Position numbers and translations under genes: made by a program. Below are positions 12,901-22,393 of a stretch of 64,000 bases of DNA, one piece after another. The stretch lies in the NCBI RefSeq assembly GCF_000143415.4, contig NW_003314297.1, positions 336,671-400,670 of the forward strand, read 5' to 3'. Position 1 is the first letter of the stretch; every line of letters starts with the position of its first letter. This DNA is from Selaginella moellendorffii (lineage: Eukaryota; Streptophyta; Lycopodiopsida; Selaginellales; Selaginellaceae). The notes under the pieces were generated by a model. The model did no database searches. It saw nothing but the letters and a program-made list of their open reading frames with translations, and was not told the DNA's origin.

Positions 12901-13675
12901 CCACAAACGTGTGGAAGAGAGAACTTACATTGTGGAATATGAAGGCGAGGCACTCGGGCATAAACCGAAGGTTGGCTGCCTCACCCCACACAAGAAAGTA
13001 GAGTGATATATAAAGTAGCTCCAGCCTCTCATCCACCCTTCCGTCATATACTCTAGTTCATAAAAATGTAAAGAGTTAGAATCAATGAAGCATCTCCAGT
13101 ACTTGAGTTTGTTTGGCCGTCCCATGAAGCTGCACCATAGTCTGTAATTCTTGAGCACTTTCTTACGTAGCTTGACTACCACCTTCTGGTCTAGCTGCAC
13201 AAGTTTAAACCACGATGAACGAAAGACAGAAACTAGCACACGAAGTAACCTTACCCGATCGATGGGGTCTGGCGGTGGCGTGACTCTCATTTGCGAGTTC
13301 GCAAGCAGAAGTATCAAATGCTCTCTTTGGTTCTTCACATTTCCTTCCTGGATAACAGCTTGAGTCAAACTAGCTCCTCAGAGATGACACGCACCTGAAA
13401 TCCAAAGAAACCTTGAAGCCAATCGAGAAGATCCATCCCTTGTCTCCATTGAAAACCGGGAGGTTTTCTCAATTCTCCCACCGTCTGTAGTGCGGCAACA
13501 GCTGCCCGGACCTACACGCAAACAAACATCAATACGAGAGATACACAAAAAACTAAGCTTTTGCTAGAAAAATAGAATCGCGCCGTACCTCTGGAAAATG
13601 TAGCGCGACGTGATCCGCCAAGACATCGTGCACAGGAATGATGTTATACGCGGCCCCGGGCAGAGCTGGATTCAT
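6946..13675 (-). CDS. Callose synthase (1,3-beta-glucan synthase), GSL type
   Basis: Large multi-exon gene read from ATG at 13675 (MNPALPGAAYNIIPVHDVLA) to TGA at 6946-6948. Several dozen short introns of about 50-70 bp interrupt it. Recognisable blocks in order are an N-terminal Vta1-like region with FGFQ and LDQKVVVKLRKK, the FKS1 domain-1 region, ARRRISFFSNSLFM and VLTPYYSESVLY at 9750-10000, then LRLWASYRGQTLARTVRGM at about 9500. The catalytic glucan-synthase domain follows (QIYGNQKAKNEHQAEEI, EVPGRDAKTFYSVLVKYD, MRKPTILGVREHVFTGSVSS, MHYGHPDVFDR, NISEDIFAGFN). About six to eight C-terminal membrane segments lie within 6950-8400, and YRATGRGFVVKHERFAENYR is at about 7850. It makes callose from UDP-glucose at the plasma membrane, including cell plates and plasmodesmata. 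The very high intron number fits the GSL8/GSL10 (CalS9/10) clade rather than few-exon GSL1/5; that sub-assignment is inference. Confidence 0.93.
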
Positions 13676-14272
13676 CCTCGCTGTTGCTGCTACGAGCTAG
13701 AACCACGCTAGAACCCTAGAACTGACAGCTGAGCTCGATCTCGCGAAGAACTACTCGGGACGCATCCTCCCTGCTGCCGCACACATGCAATCTTAGACCG
13801 ACGATCTGGAAGCGCGTACCTGACGTCGCCCGGAGCTGGAACCCTAGAAATGTGCTTCAGCCGGGCACCACTATCCGCGATCCCGCGAGGAAAGAGAAAA
13901 ACGCGCCCGTCATTGCCCGTCTCTTGACGGCCCCAGATGCGCCTTTTTCCAACGGAAGCAATCGAATTGATACTGTTCCTAGCCGTTAGATAAACCTGTA
14001 TACGGACTTTCCAATGCGAGATCTTTGTGGATTTTCCTTGAGCTTTACATCCATTAAAAACCATGGAGAGAAAATGTAGCACTCGTGCAGTAAATTTTTT
14101 GCGCATGGAAGTCTCGACCGATCACCAACTTCAATATCGATTCGATCAAAGCGATCGAAAAATTAAATGGGAAGTGCTCGCATTCAGGGAAGAACTTTCC
14201 AGGTGATCGTGTTTTTACTTACACGGGGGTAAACTTCAACCATGGTAACTTCTCTGGGAGCTTTTCTCTTTC
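13676..14272. other. Intergenic between callose synthase and RopGEF
   Basis: About 600 bp holding the 5' region of callose synthase and the 3' end of RopGEF. A 132-codon minus-strand frame at 13708-14106 has no recognisable domain and is basic and low in structure. I treat it as chance or 5' leader rather than a gene. Confidence 0.5.
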
Positions 14273-16680
14273 TCAGTCCCTTCCAGGCGGGCTTACGAGC
14301 TTCATGTTCCGCGCGTACGACCGCTTCTGGGCGACGAGATCGTCGACCGCCCGTACGCCGCCGTACCGCCCCGCGGCGGCCTTGCCGAGGGGCGTGGGAG
14401 AGTTCGTCTTCTTTGGCGAGCCCACCGGCGCTGGAGGTGGCGAGCAATTCGGCGAGGCGAATGGAGTTGCGTATGGAGTTCGTATCTGGAAGTGTCCCGA
14501 GGCTCTTCCTCGCCGGATGATGCTGCTGTTTAGATTCGAGTGAGCTGCTGCTGTTACTGCCGGGGAGTTGATTCGGCCTTGTCTGGCAGCGTCGTCGATG
14601 AACAAGACGTCGTCGATCCGAGCGAGGATGTTGAATGCCAAGCTCTCCAACACCCGCGAGTAGCTCTCCAGAATGGAGTGACCAACGTCCTAGAACGAAA
14701 GAAAGCTCTCATGAGAAACTCGAACGAAGCTTTGAAAGATCTTTACCCGGTTGTATTGGATCTTGTTCACGTCAAGCACGCTCTGGGGAAGTCCTGGAAA
14801 CCGCTGCTTGAAGCTGAGAAGCAAGCTCTCCGCTCTCTCGACGAGCGTTTGCCTGTCAATCTCGGCGACGAAGTCCTTCACCTTTCCCCACGAAGACTTT
14901 GCATTTTGCTTGATCATGTCTTTCTGCTGGTGCTGCTGCTGCTGCTGTATTTGCTGGTGCTTCTGTTGATGGATCTTCCGCTGCCAGATGTGGATGGCGG
15001 CCTCCACTCGGTTGGCCGCCTCGAGTGCGTTGTGCTCGGTCGAGAGATTCAAGTGTTGGAGGAGTGCGTCCGGAGAGAACTTTTCGGCTGTCAGTCCTCG
15101 GTACATCACCTCTCCAAGGCAGGACTTGCCATTCTACACGAGACCAGCCATCTTTACAGAATGAAACCGTGACAAAGCTGGATGCAACTTAAGTGTGTAC
15201 CTTTGGGAGCGATTCCCAGAACAAGTCCGGGACCTCCATCTCCGAAAGGACTTGCCCGTTGATCGCCACGGCTGCCTTGAGGATCTGACTCGTGCAGTCT
15301 CGTTGGTTCTGGAGGCTCTTCCTGGCTTCGTCCGAGAGTCCATTGGGAGGCACCCGAGGCGTTGGAAGCCACCATTTCTCTTCCTGCCTTTGCAGCGAGT
15401 GCTGCTTGTTGTTGTTCTTGTTGGTGTCGTCTTTCTCGGAGAGAATGATTCCTTGTTCCACATACCAGAAGTCTGTCTCTTTGTAGCTATCGAGGGACTC
15501 CTACATGCAACAAAAACAAGACTGGCTAAGAAAGAAGAAAACAAACCATTCTAAACTCCAAAATTCTGGTGCTGACTTACCAGTAGCATTGTGTCCAGTT
15601 TTCGCAATGCGGGCAGATTGATGTGGATGTCTGAGCGAGGCCTGGTCACCATAACCTGCAAAGCACATGTGTCAAGGAAAAAAGAGGAGAAAAAAGAGAT
15701 CTGGCTATGACCTCCAGATTGCTTCCATCTCTGAAGCTCTGCCAGGAAGGAACCAGCTCCACAATGTAGTCGCTTACGGAGAGAAGCCACTCCATTTCCC
15801 GTCGCCACATTGTTTTTCTTTCGTGAGACAGAGGCTCCAACCTCCAAAGCTCTCCAAACACGGACGCTGTATCGTAAAGAAGAAAAAAAAAAACAAGCCA
15901 ACAAAAACAAAAGGTAGCTCGTCAGCTCTACAAGTATAGCCAAGCCAGAGTACGAGGACAAAGAGAGAGCTCAAATCAAGTACTCTACCAGCAAGATTTG
16001 TGATGGCGTTGGAAATCGCGAGCGCTGTGCAAACGCCTTTGGCGCCTCCGGACATGTCTTCTCCAAGAAGAAGCTTCGCAAACTTCTCCTTCATCATCTC
16101 TACTTCTGAAAGAACAAAAAATATGTCATGTCGATCGAAGAGAATAGAAAAGAACACCACTCTCATCCAAAACCTTGAGAAGCACTAGGCTCTCATTCAT
16201 CCAAAAACTTTGTGGAGAAACACTAGACTCTCATTCATCCAAAAACTTTGTGACTCCCATTCATCCGATTGGCTTCTCCCAATCTTTGTGGTGAAACACT
16301 ACTCTCACTGGACAAACACTCAGCACAAGCAAGCAAGCAAACATGGTGGTTGCATTGGATTCTTAAAGAACGAACGATAAAAAAAGTACCAACGTACCAG
16401 AGGCATTGGTTTCACGCTTGACCCTCTTCTCCTCCCACGCGAAGCTGCTCACGCTCTTGCTATTCAGGCTGCTAGTGCTCACAGATTTCGTGGTAGAAGA
16501 ACACGAGACCTCGGAATAGGAGCGCTCCCGCCTGCAAAGCGGCCATCCCAGCGGCGACGCATCGCTGCTGCTAGTGCTGGCGAAATCTTCCAGGAGCTCC
16601 TCCGGATCGTCGCGGCAAATTCTGGCGTCGTAGCTAGTGCTGGAGCTCAGGCCGTCGAGCAAATCCTCACTGCTATCCAT
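14273..16680 (-). CDS. Rho-of-plants guanine nucleotide exchange factor (PRONE domain)
   Basis: Multi-exon gene starting at 16680 ([18 protein letters not shown]). Exon 1 (16680-16398) is a Ser-rich variable N-terminus, followed by a 292-bp intron. The PRONE catalytic domain begins in exon 2 with [21 protein letters not shown], then [15 protein letters not shown]. Later exons carry [67 protein letters not shown] and [14 protein letters not shown], all PRONE landmarks. The C-terminus is a disordered Ser/Pro-rich tail ending SPPGRD. RopGEFs activate ROP/RAC GTPases at the plasma membrane downstream of receptor kinases, in polar growth and auxin or ABA signalling. Oddity: a Gln/His-rich insert (coded near 14917-14970) interrupts the domain between the conserved helix WQRKIH and [12 protein letters not shown]. 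Confidence 0.93.
16106..16397 (-). other. RopGEF intron 1 with internal tandem repeat
   Basis: The longest intron of this gene. It contains two near-identical copies of ctctcattcatccaaaaact (starting at 16190 and 16228, period 38) and a weaker third partial copy near 16160. The other introns in the gene are far shorter. Confidence 0.7.
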
Positions 16681-17999
16681 TGACAGAAGCTATTTCGCCC
16701 CCATCCAAGAAAGAGAAGAAAAACTGGCCGGAGCTCCACCCACCTAGCAATCGCAAGAACGACCAAGAGGAGAAATCTAAGAAGCGATGCTGCGCATGGG
16801 AGAATGATTAAGTCTTCTGGCGACAGCGATGATCGAAGCGAGTGGTAGCGAAATCCCTCGCCGCTGTCGAGCGCTCTCGGTGCGATGGCGTGACCGAAAT
16901 GATGAATCAGTCGATCGATCGCAATGCAATGGCAAGACACACAGATTGATCGATCGCGCGAGGCTCGCGAGGCGCGACTTGGTGGAATGGCCGCCCAGAG
17001 GAGGAAATCTTCTCTGTGCGATGGAAGACGAGGAAGAATCGGAGCGATGAATTATGGGAGACGCTACTTGAAAACAAAGATTGCCGATATCTCTTTGTCT
17101 TCATCCCCCGCTTCGCAAAGGCCTTCTTTTGCTCAAAAAAATAGAAAAAAAATTCCACCTTTATAATTTTTTTAACATATTTACCCTATTTACCCTTGCG
17201 CCTAAAAGAAGGTAACGGAAAAAATCCATGCCACGTGTTTGCGTACCGCATCCGGCGTCATCCCAGCCGCACGATGGACCCATCTAACGGGCAAGCTCCG
17301 CCTCCAAATCTTTAAAGGCGCCGGCGGCATTGGACGTGTGTTAATTGCGTTGCCGGCCGGCGCTTGGCACATTTCCGTACAAAAGATATCGCGTACGAAC
17401 GTTACATTTAGTCAAAAGAGTGACGGCCGTTAAACTGCTGGCGCGCGACGACGACGACGACGACAAGTACGGTAACGAAATGTGATGCTGGCGTATAAAT
17501 GCTTGATTGAGAGTGGCCCCCATGCATGCTTTCCTTCCTTCGTTTATTCGCTGCTAGCCCTAGGCTAAAGCAAAAGTTCCTTTCGTTGGATTGGCATTTT
17601 TGATGGATTGGATTGGATGGAAGGAAGTAGTGGAAATAGTGGTTGTATAAACACTCGGATGTGACCGTATATACGCTTCACGCCTGCCTGTGATTGATAG
17701 TCACATACTTGTCGATTTTCTTTTCAGTCGATCGATGCTTTTCACTCGACGAGCTGGAAAGTCAATGCCTTGGGAGATATAAAGTCCACACCCCTACCAG
17801 TAGCTCGATCCTTTCTTCGTTTCCATGATCTCGATCTTTCCGATTACGAGGATCACTGCATTGTAGTTTATTAGAAGAAAAGCTTTAGGATTGCCAAGCT
17901 CTTACGTCATGCCCCTCGTTTAGTGTCGATAAGTAACTCACTCTGCGCGAGCGGCAGCGACAAAGAAAACTTTAAAGAAAGAGCCTCGTGTACCTTTTT
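16681..17999. other. Long intergenic stretch between RopGEF start and transporter stop
   Basis: About 1.3 kb. The right part should be the 3' region of the minus-strand transporter and the left part the RopGEF promoter. It contains a CACGTG G-box core at about 17232, a short CGA-type trinucleotide run near 17446-17463, and a TATAAA at about 17494 facing the plus strand. No open frame in it looks real. A non-coding transcript is possible but not shown. Confidence 0.5.
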
Positions 18000-19440
18000 T
18001 CAAGTACTACCAGGGTCCACGAGTACTCCATCCTTGCTGGTGGCAGCAACAGGATCATCCAAGTGTTGCTCGCTAGAGAAACGAGCTTCTTCTCCTGGCG
18101 CAGCTTTTCTTTGAGTGGAGCAGCAATTCTCCGGCTGGTTGATGCCAAAGAATCCCGCCAGCACAGCCACAGCGCCAACAACGTTGACAGTTCCTGGAGC
18201 ATGTCCACGAAGAGAATCAACCACCGCTGCTATTGGCACTTGGAGTGTGAGTCCAGCCGTTGCCACTGTTGTGGACGTGAGAAGCACTGCTTCGGCCCAT
18301 AAGTAGTCGCTCAGGACGTTGTCCAGCATCCCTGGAGACAAAAACACGCGTCAGAGAAGAAAAAAGCACACTAGAAACTCGACCTTTGCCGACGATGAGT
18401 TCCCATTGTGTGGCCGTGAGCCTGTGAATCGGCTCCAATCCTGTGAAGTGTAGAAGCACCACGACCGGACAAAAGATGAGAGCGTTAAACAAACCAAGAT
18501 ACCCCAGGAAGAGAGCCGTGCTAACTTCTTCCGCGGACGAGTTCTCGTCCGGGAACTTCTTACGTATCAAGCTCGTATAGCAGGCGTAGAGCATCGCGGA
18601 CAAAAGGCAGACCATATCTCCCACCACTGGATGAGGCGCTGAGTCTTTTTGCAGGCTCTCGGAGTCTCCAAAAGCAACAACGGCGCTACCAGCCATGCAA
18701 AGAACGACGCTGACGATTTTCAACACCGTGAAAGTCTCGTTGAGAAACATCACGGACGCTATAAACGTGAACAAAGTCGAAGTACTGCTTAGAACGGTGT
18801 TCGACTGCGATCAAAAGAAAGAAAAATCAAAACTTGAGGTTTTAAGAGCAAAGAAAGTGTAACTTACAGTGACTGTCGTGTACTTCAAGGAAAGATTGAA
18901 CGTAAACTGCGCGAAGAACCACACCGGACAGATGAGAGCACTGATCTTCGCGGTTTCCCTTCTCGACAATAATCTCCTCGCTGTGGAACTGGAGCTCTCT
19001 TCTTCGTCAGACACAACCTCCGAGCCACCTTCACTGGAAGCTTGCTTGTTCCTTGCGTCTGCCACAACCTCCGAGTCAACTTCACTGATCTCGGCACTGG
19101 AAGCTTGCATGTTCCTTGCGTCTGCCAAAGATCCACCAATTTCAATGTCGGATCCAGCACCGGTTTCCAAAAGCTTGGCCTTCTCAGCGTTTGTAAGAAC
19201 ATGGTTCTTAGAGGCCGCCTCTCTCGTCTTGCGCGCCGCGTAGCGTCGCTTGATCCACCACACCAATTCCACGATCGGTATGTAAACCATAAACAAGCTG
19301 TTGCAAATGTAGGCGATGAGAAAGGGCGAAATCCCGCTATCAACGACCGATTGCACCACGAAGCTAGCTGCGATCCAGATGACCGCAACCAAAACCACGC
19401 AAACCAGTCCTACGATCCAATTCCATGTCGCGCGCAGCAT
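18000..19440 (-). CDS. SLC35F5-like drug/metabolite transporter (EamA superfamily)
   Basis: Three exons (19440-18868, 18804-18384, 18331-18000) with introns of 63 and 52 bp encode 441 aa. About ten hydrophobic segments are visible. The first two lie in MLRATWNWIVGLVCVVLVAVIW and the following stretch. A long acidic, Ser-rich loop at roughly residues 80-160 separates them from WFFAQFTFNLSLKYTTVT, a hallmark of the SLC35F/YML018C-type group, and an EamA-like second half follows. Family members are Golgi or vacuolar-membrane transporters of mostly unknown substrate. The hydrophilic loop contains an in-frame duplicated element (ADARNMQASS / ADARNKQASS). The hydrophilic C-terminal tail follows NQPENCC. 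The gene is divergent from the ribosome hibernation factor, with 122 bp between start codons. Confidence 0.85.
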
Positions 19441-19562
19441 TCTTACTCGGCGAGCTGATCTAAGCTGCGATTACCTCGCTCGCGCGCATGAACCCTAGAA
19501 ATGCCTTGGAAATGTAAGCCCTAGAAGGGCAGAGGAATGCCACTTGGCTAGAACCCTAGGCG
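19441..19562. promoter_or_regulatory. Very short bidirectional promoter interval
   Basis: Only 122 bp separate the ATG of the minus-strand transporter from the first in-frame ATG of the plus-strand hibernation factor. Both 5' leaders and core promoters must overlap here or extend into the genes. No TATA element is obvious. Confidence 0.5.
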
Positions 19563-20598
19563 ATGATTCTTCTCCACAGCGCAGCGATGATCGGGATGGT
19601 GCGACACGGATGCGGCGCTCTTCCGAGAAGGAGAATTGCTGTCGCAGCCGCCGCTTTGCAACGAATCAAGCTCCAGTCGCGGTGGAATCCTGGGGCAAGA
19701 ATGTCGACCGAGGCCTGGAGCACGGAGCTCGCCTCGATTCCTCTCCTCCTCCAGGGGCGACATATTACGGTAGGTCCTCCAAGATTGAGATGGATCGATC
19801 GATAGTGATCATTTGCCCTCTCTAGATTCCTGACGATATCAAGAGCTATGTGGAGGACAAAATGGCCGACGCGATAATCGAGAGGAGCCATATGGTGAGA
19901 GAAGTGGATGTTCGCTTGTCAATGCGTGGAGAAGCCGAGAGTGGTCCAAGACTCTATCGCTGTGAGGTTTGAGTTCTTCCGTTTTTTTTTTCTCGTGAAG
20001 GCTTTAGTGAAGGCTTTGCTTTTGTTATTAGGCTACATTGTTCACGAAGAAGCATGGAGTTCTTCGTGCGGAAGAAGACGGTGGAAACATGCACGCTTGC
20101 GTTGATAATGCATCACGGCTTCTTGGGAAGAAACTTCTCAAGCTCAAAGATAAACTAGGACTCCACGGACGCCTCCGTTCCAGAGGTCGGATTCAATCCC
20201 TAGACAAAGCACCGATTCCTCCTTTTCCAACCAACGACGAGGAGATTGAAGATGTTATTGCAGAGGCCGAAGATCTGGCAGTAGAAACGGAGGTAAGCAA
20301 AGAACATGTTAGTTCTTTTTTCTTATGAGGAACTTCGCAGATTATTAGAGAGAAGTTTTTTGACATGCTTCCTATGCGGCCGGAGGATGCACTAGAGGAA
20401 ATGAAGAACATTGGGCATGATTTCTATGCATTCCGGAATGTTAAAACTCGTAAGTTACCACCATTTTTTAATCCTCCTTTCTTCTTACCATGTGTTTCAG
20501 TCGAGATAAATGTTTTGTACAAGCGCAAGGAAGGTGGATATGGATTGATAGGCCCAACAGCTATACCTCAGAAGCTTGAAGAGGATCCAAAAACTTGA
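19563..20598 (+). CDS. Long-form ribosome hibernation promoting factor (HPF/pY/PSRP1 family), organellar
   Basis: Five exons (19563-19769, 19826-19966, 20032-20292, 20341-20449, 20501-20598) join to 271 aa. The N-terminal ~65 residues are rich in Arg and Ala and nearly lack acids (MVRHGCGALPRRRIAVAAAA), like an organelle presequence. The S30AE/HPF domain follows: GRHITIPDDIKSYVEDKM, REVDVRLSM, YRCEATLFTKKHGVLRAEE, NMHACVDNASRLLGKKLLK. The C-terminal dimerisation domain of long HPF is clear: MRPEDALEEMKNIGHDFYAFRN, then EINVLYKRKEGGYGLIGP. Long HPFs dimerise and silence 70S ribosomes; in plants the known one is plastid PSRP1. The presequence here looks at least as mitochondrial as plastidial. 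Other in-frame Mets at about residues 9 and 12 are possible starts. Confidence 0.85.
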
Positions 20599-20745
20599 TG
20601 GTTGGTGTTCTACACTAACGTTGGTCGTTTCTTCCTGCAGCAACAAAACAAAAAAAAATGTTTTTCCAACACTGTATGCGTGCGAAGAGGACTCATGAAT
20701 CTAATCTCGGTAATTTCACTTGGTGCTTAGGGTTCATATGCAGCT

Positions 20746-22224
20746 ATGGCGTGTACCTCATCGCCTTCGCTGCCCTGTATTGTGAACAAAGGTTTTTGGT
20801 TTTATATCTTGCGTCATTTGCTTCAGTGCTCTCCCTTGCTACGCAGGTGAAAACGCCTGTTTGGAGATGCGCAATTTGGTTTCTGCTCGGGTCACTGGTA
20901 TGTATTCTTTGTAGATTTTATTTTTATTTTTTTTCCTCTCATCAACAAGGCAATGCAGCTGTAGAAAGCCGAAGTTTTTCACTTGCAAGACGAAGTTTTG
21001 CAAGTGGACACAAGAATGTGATTGCCAAACGAAGGACGCCCTGTGTGCGAGTTAGAGCCCAAGTAGCAGAAAAGCCTACCATTGACAATGCTACTGGTTT
21101 GTTTGTGACAATCTTGAGAAGGATGTTACTGACTTTTTCAATTCTGGCAGTCCTGGTTGTCGGCGGGGGTGGTGTTGGAATGGCTGTTACCAGAAATCTT
21201 GCCAAAGCCGGTTCATGGGTGACCGTCTTCCAAAGAAGTGAAAAGTTCCGCAAAGAAGTGGAGGAGCTGGGATCAATGTTGGCTATTGGCGATGTTCTTG
21301 AGCCATTGACAGTGGAGAAGGCCTTCAGATCAAACTCGTTTGATGCGGTTGTCTGCACTGTTGGTAAAAAAAGAAGAAAACATTCTCTGGCTTTGACTCT
21401 TTTATTTCACAACTCTTGTAGGTGGAGGAACTCAAAACGTGAAGGTGGACCAGGTATATAACTCTACGAATTCTAAGCATGTTTCTCTGATACGGTAAAT
21501 CTGATAGGATGGCACAATTAATGTGATCAATGCTGCAAAGAAAGCAAATGTTAAGCGGTTTATCATGGTAAGGAAGTTTTATGCGTAGCAATGGCACAAA
21601 ACATCTTGTTTCCATTCCAGGTATCCAGCATTGGAGCTGGAGATAGTGAAAAAGCCATCGATGCAAAGGTAGGAATTTTTCCTGTCAACGAAACTGAAGA
21701 AGCCGATTTCTTTTACACTTTTCTGCATTGCAGACTTTAGCAACGTTGGGTGAAGTCCTAAAAGCAAAAACCGTTGCCGAGGAAGCTCTGAAATCCAGTG
21801 GCTTGGACTACACCATCATTCGCCCTGGAGGCTTGAACAACGATGTGAGGAGAGTTTTTCCGTCAAACTGTTCCTTACACGCTATTCGCAACAGGCGCCA
21901 TCGGGAAATGGAATCTTGACAGAGAATTCAAGCGTGGTGGGGCTCATATCCAGGACCGATGTCGCATCACTTGTAAGTCCCTGTAGCTATCGATGATTCG
22001 GCGTTTGAAGGCAAAAATAACTCTTGCAGATCTTTCGCATTCTCTTTGACGAGCGAACTTACGGGAAGACCCTATCGGCTATAGACTCCCAGAGGGTATA
22101 TATTTTCACGAATGTTCTCGGTTACTCGTTCGCGGAAATTCTGACGAACCCCTTGTTTATCTTTTTACAGTTGTTTCCACCTACAACTTCTTTGGACGGA
22201 ATAGAACTGCTGGCGTTAAGTTAA
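20746..22224 (+). CDS. Plastid-targeted NAD(P)-binding Rossmann protein (atypical SDR/NmrA-like)
   Basis: Eleven small exons (20746-20791, 20847-20897, 20950-21096, 21151-21363, 21422-21453, 21508-21567, 21621-21668, 21734-21844, 21895-21972, 22030-22095, 22171-22224) join without frame breaks to 301 aa. The N-terminus (MACTSSPSLPCIVNK and a following Ser/Arg-rich stretch to about residue 70) looks like a chloroplast transit peptide. Next come the nucleotide-binding strand VLVVGGGGVGMAVTRNLAKAG, DAVVCTVGGGTQN, GTINVINAAKKANVKRFIMVSSIG, and SGLDYTIIRPGGLNND, a pattern of atypical SDRs such as the NmrA/SDR_a5 group and Tic62-like proteins. The Gly loop is GGGGVG instead of the usual GxTGxxG. 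Substrate unknown. The active-site YxxxK is replaced by a Lys in VLKAKTVAEEAL, as in many regulatory members. Confidence 0.8.
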
Positions 22225-22393
22225 ATCTCTTCCTGCAGACAGAATAGGCAAGGAAAACTTGACTCTTTCTTCTGCTACTGTTGTTTGGGACTGCCACGAA
22301 GATTGGAATTGATTTTTCAATGAAGTCAGACTCATAAACTGGAAATCGTCTACAGATCCTTATAAGCATTGTTGTCGTGGAGGGCGTGGAGTC

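Noticed and set aside
13708-14106. 132-codon minus-strand ORF upstream of callose synthase
   Set aside because: No recognisable domain; lies where the callose synthase leader and promoter are expected.
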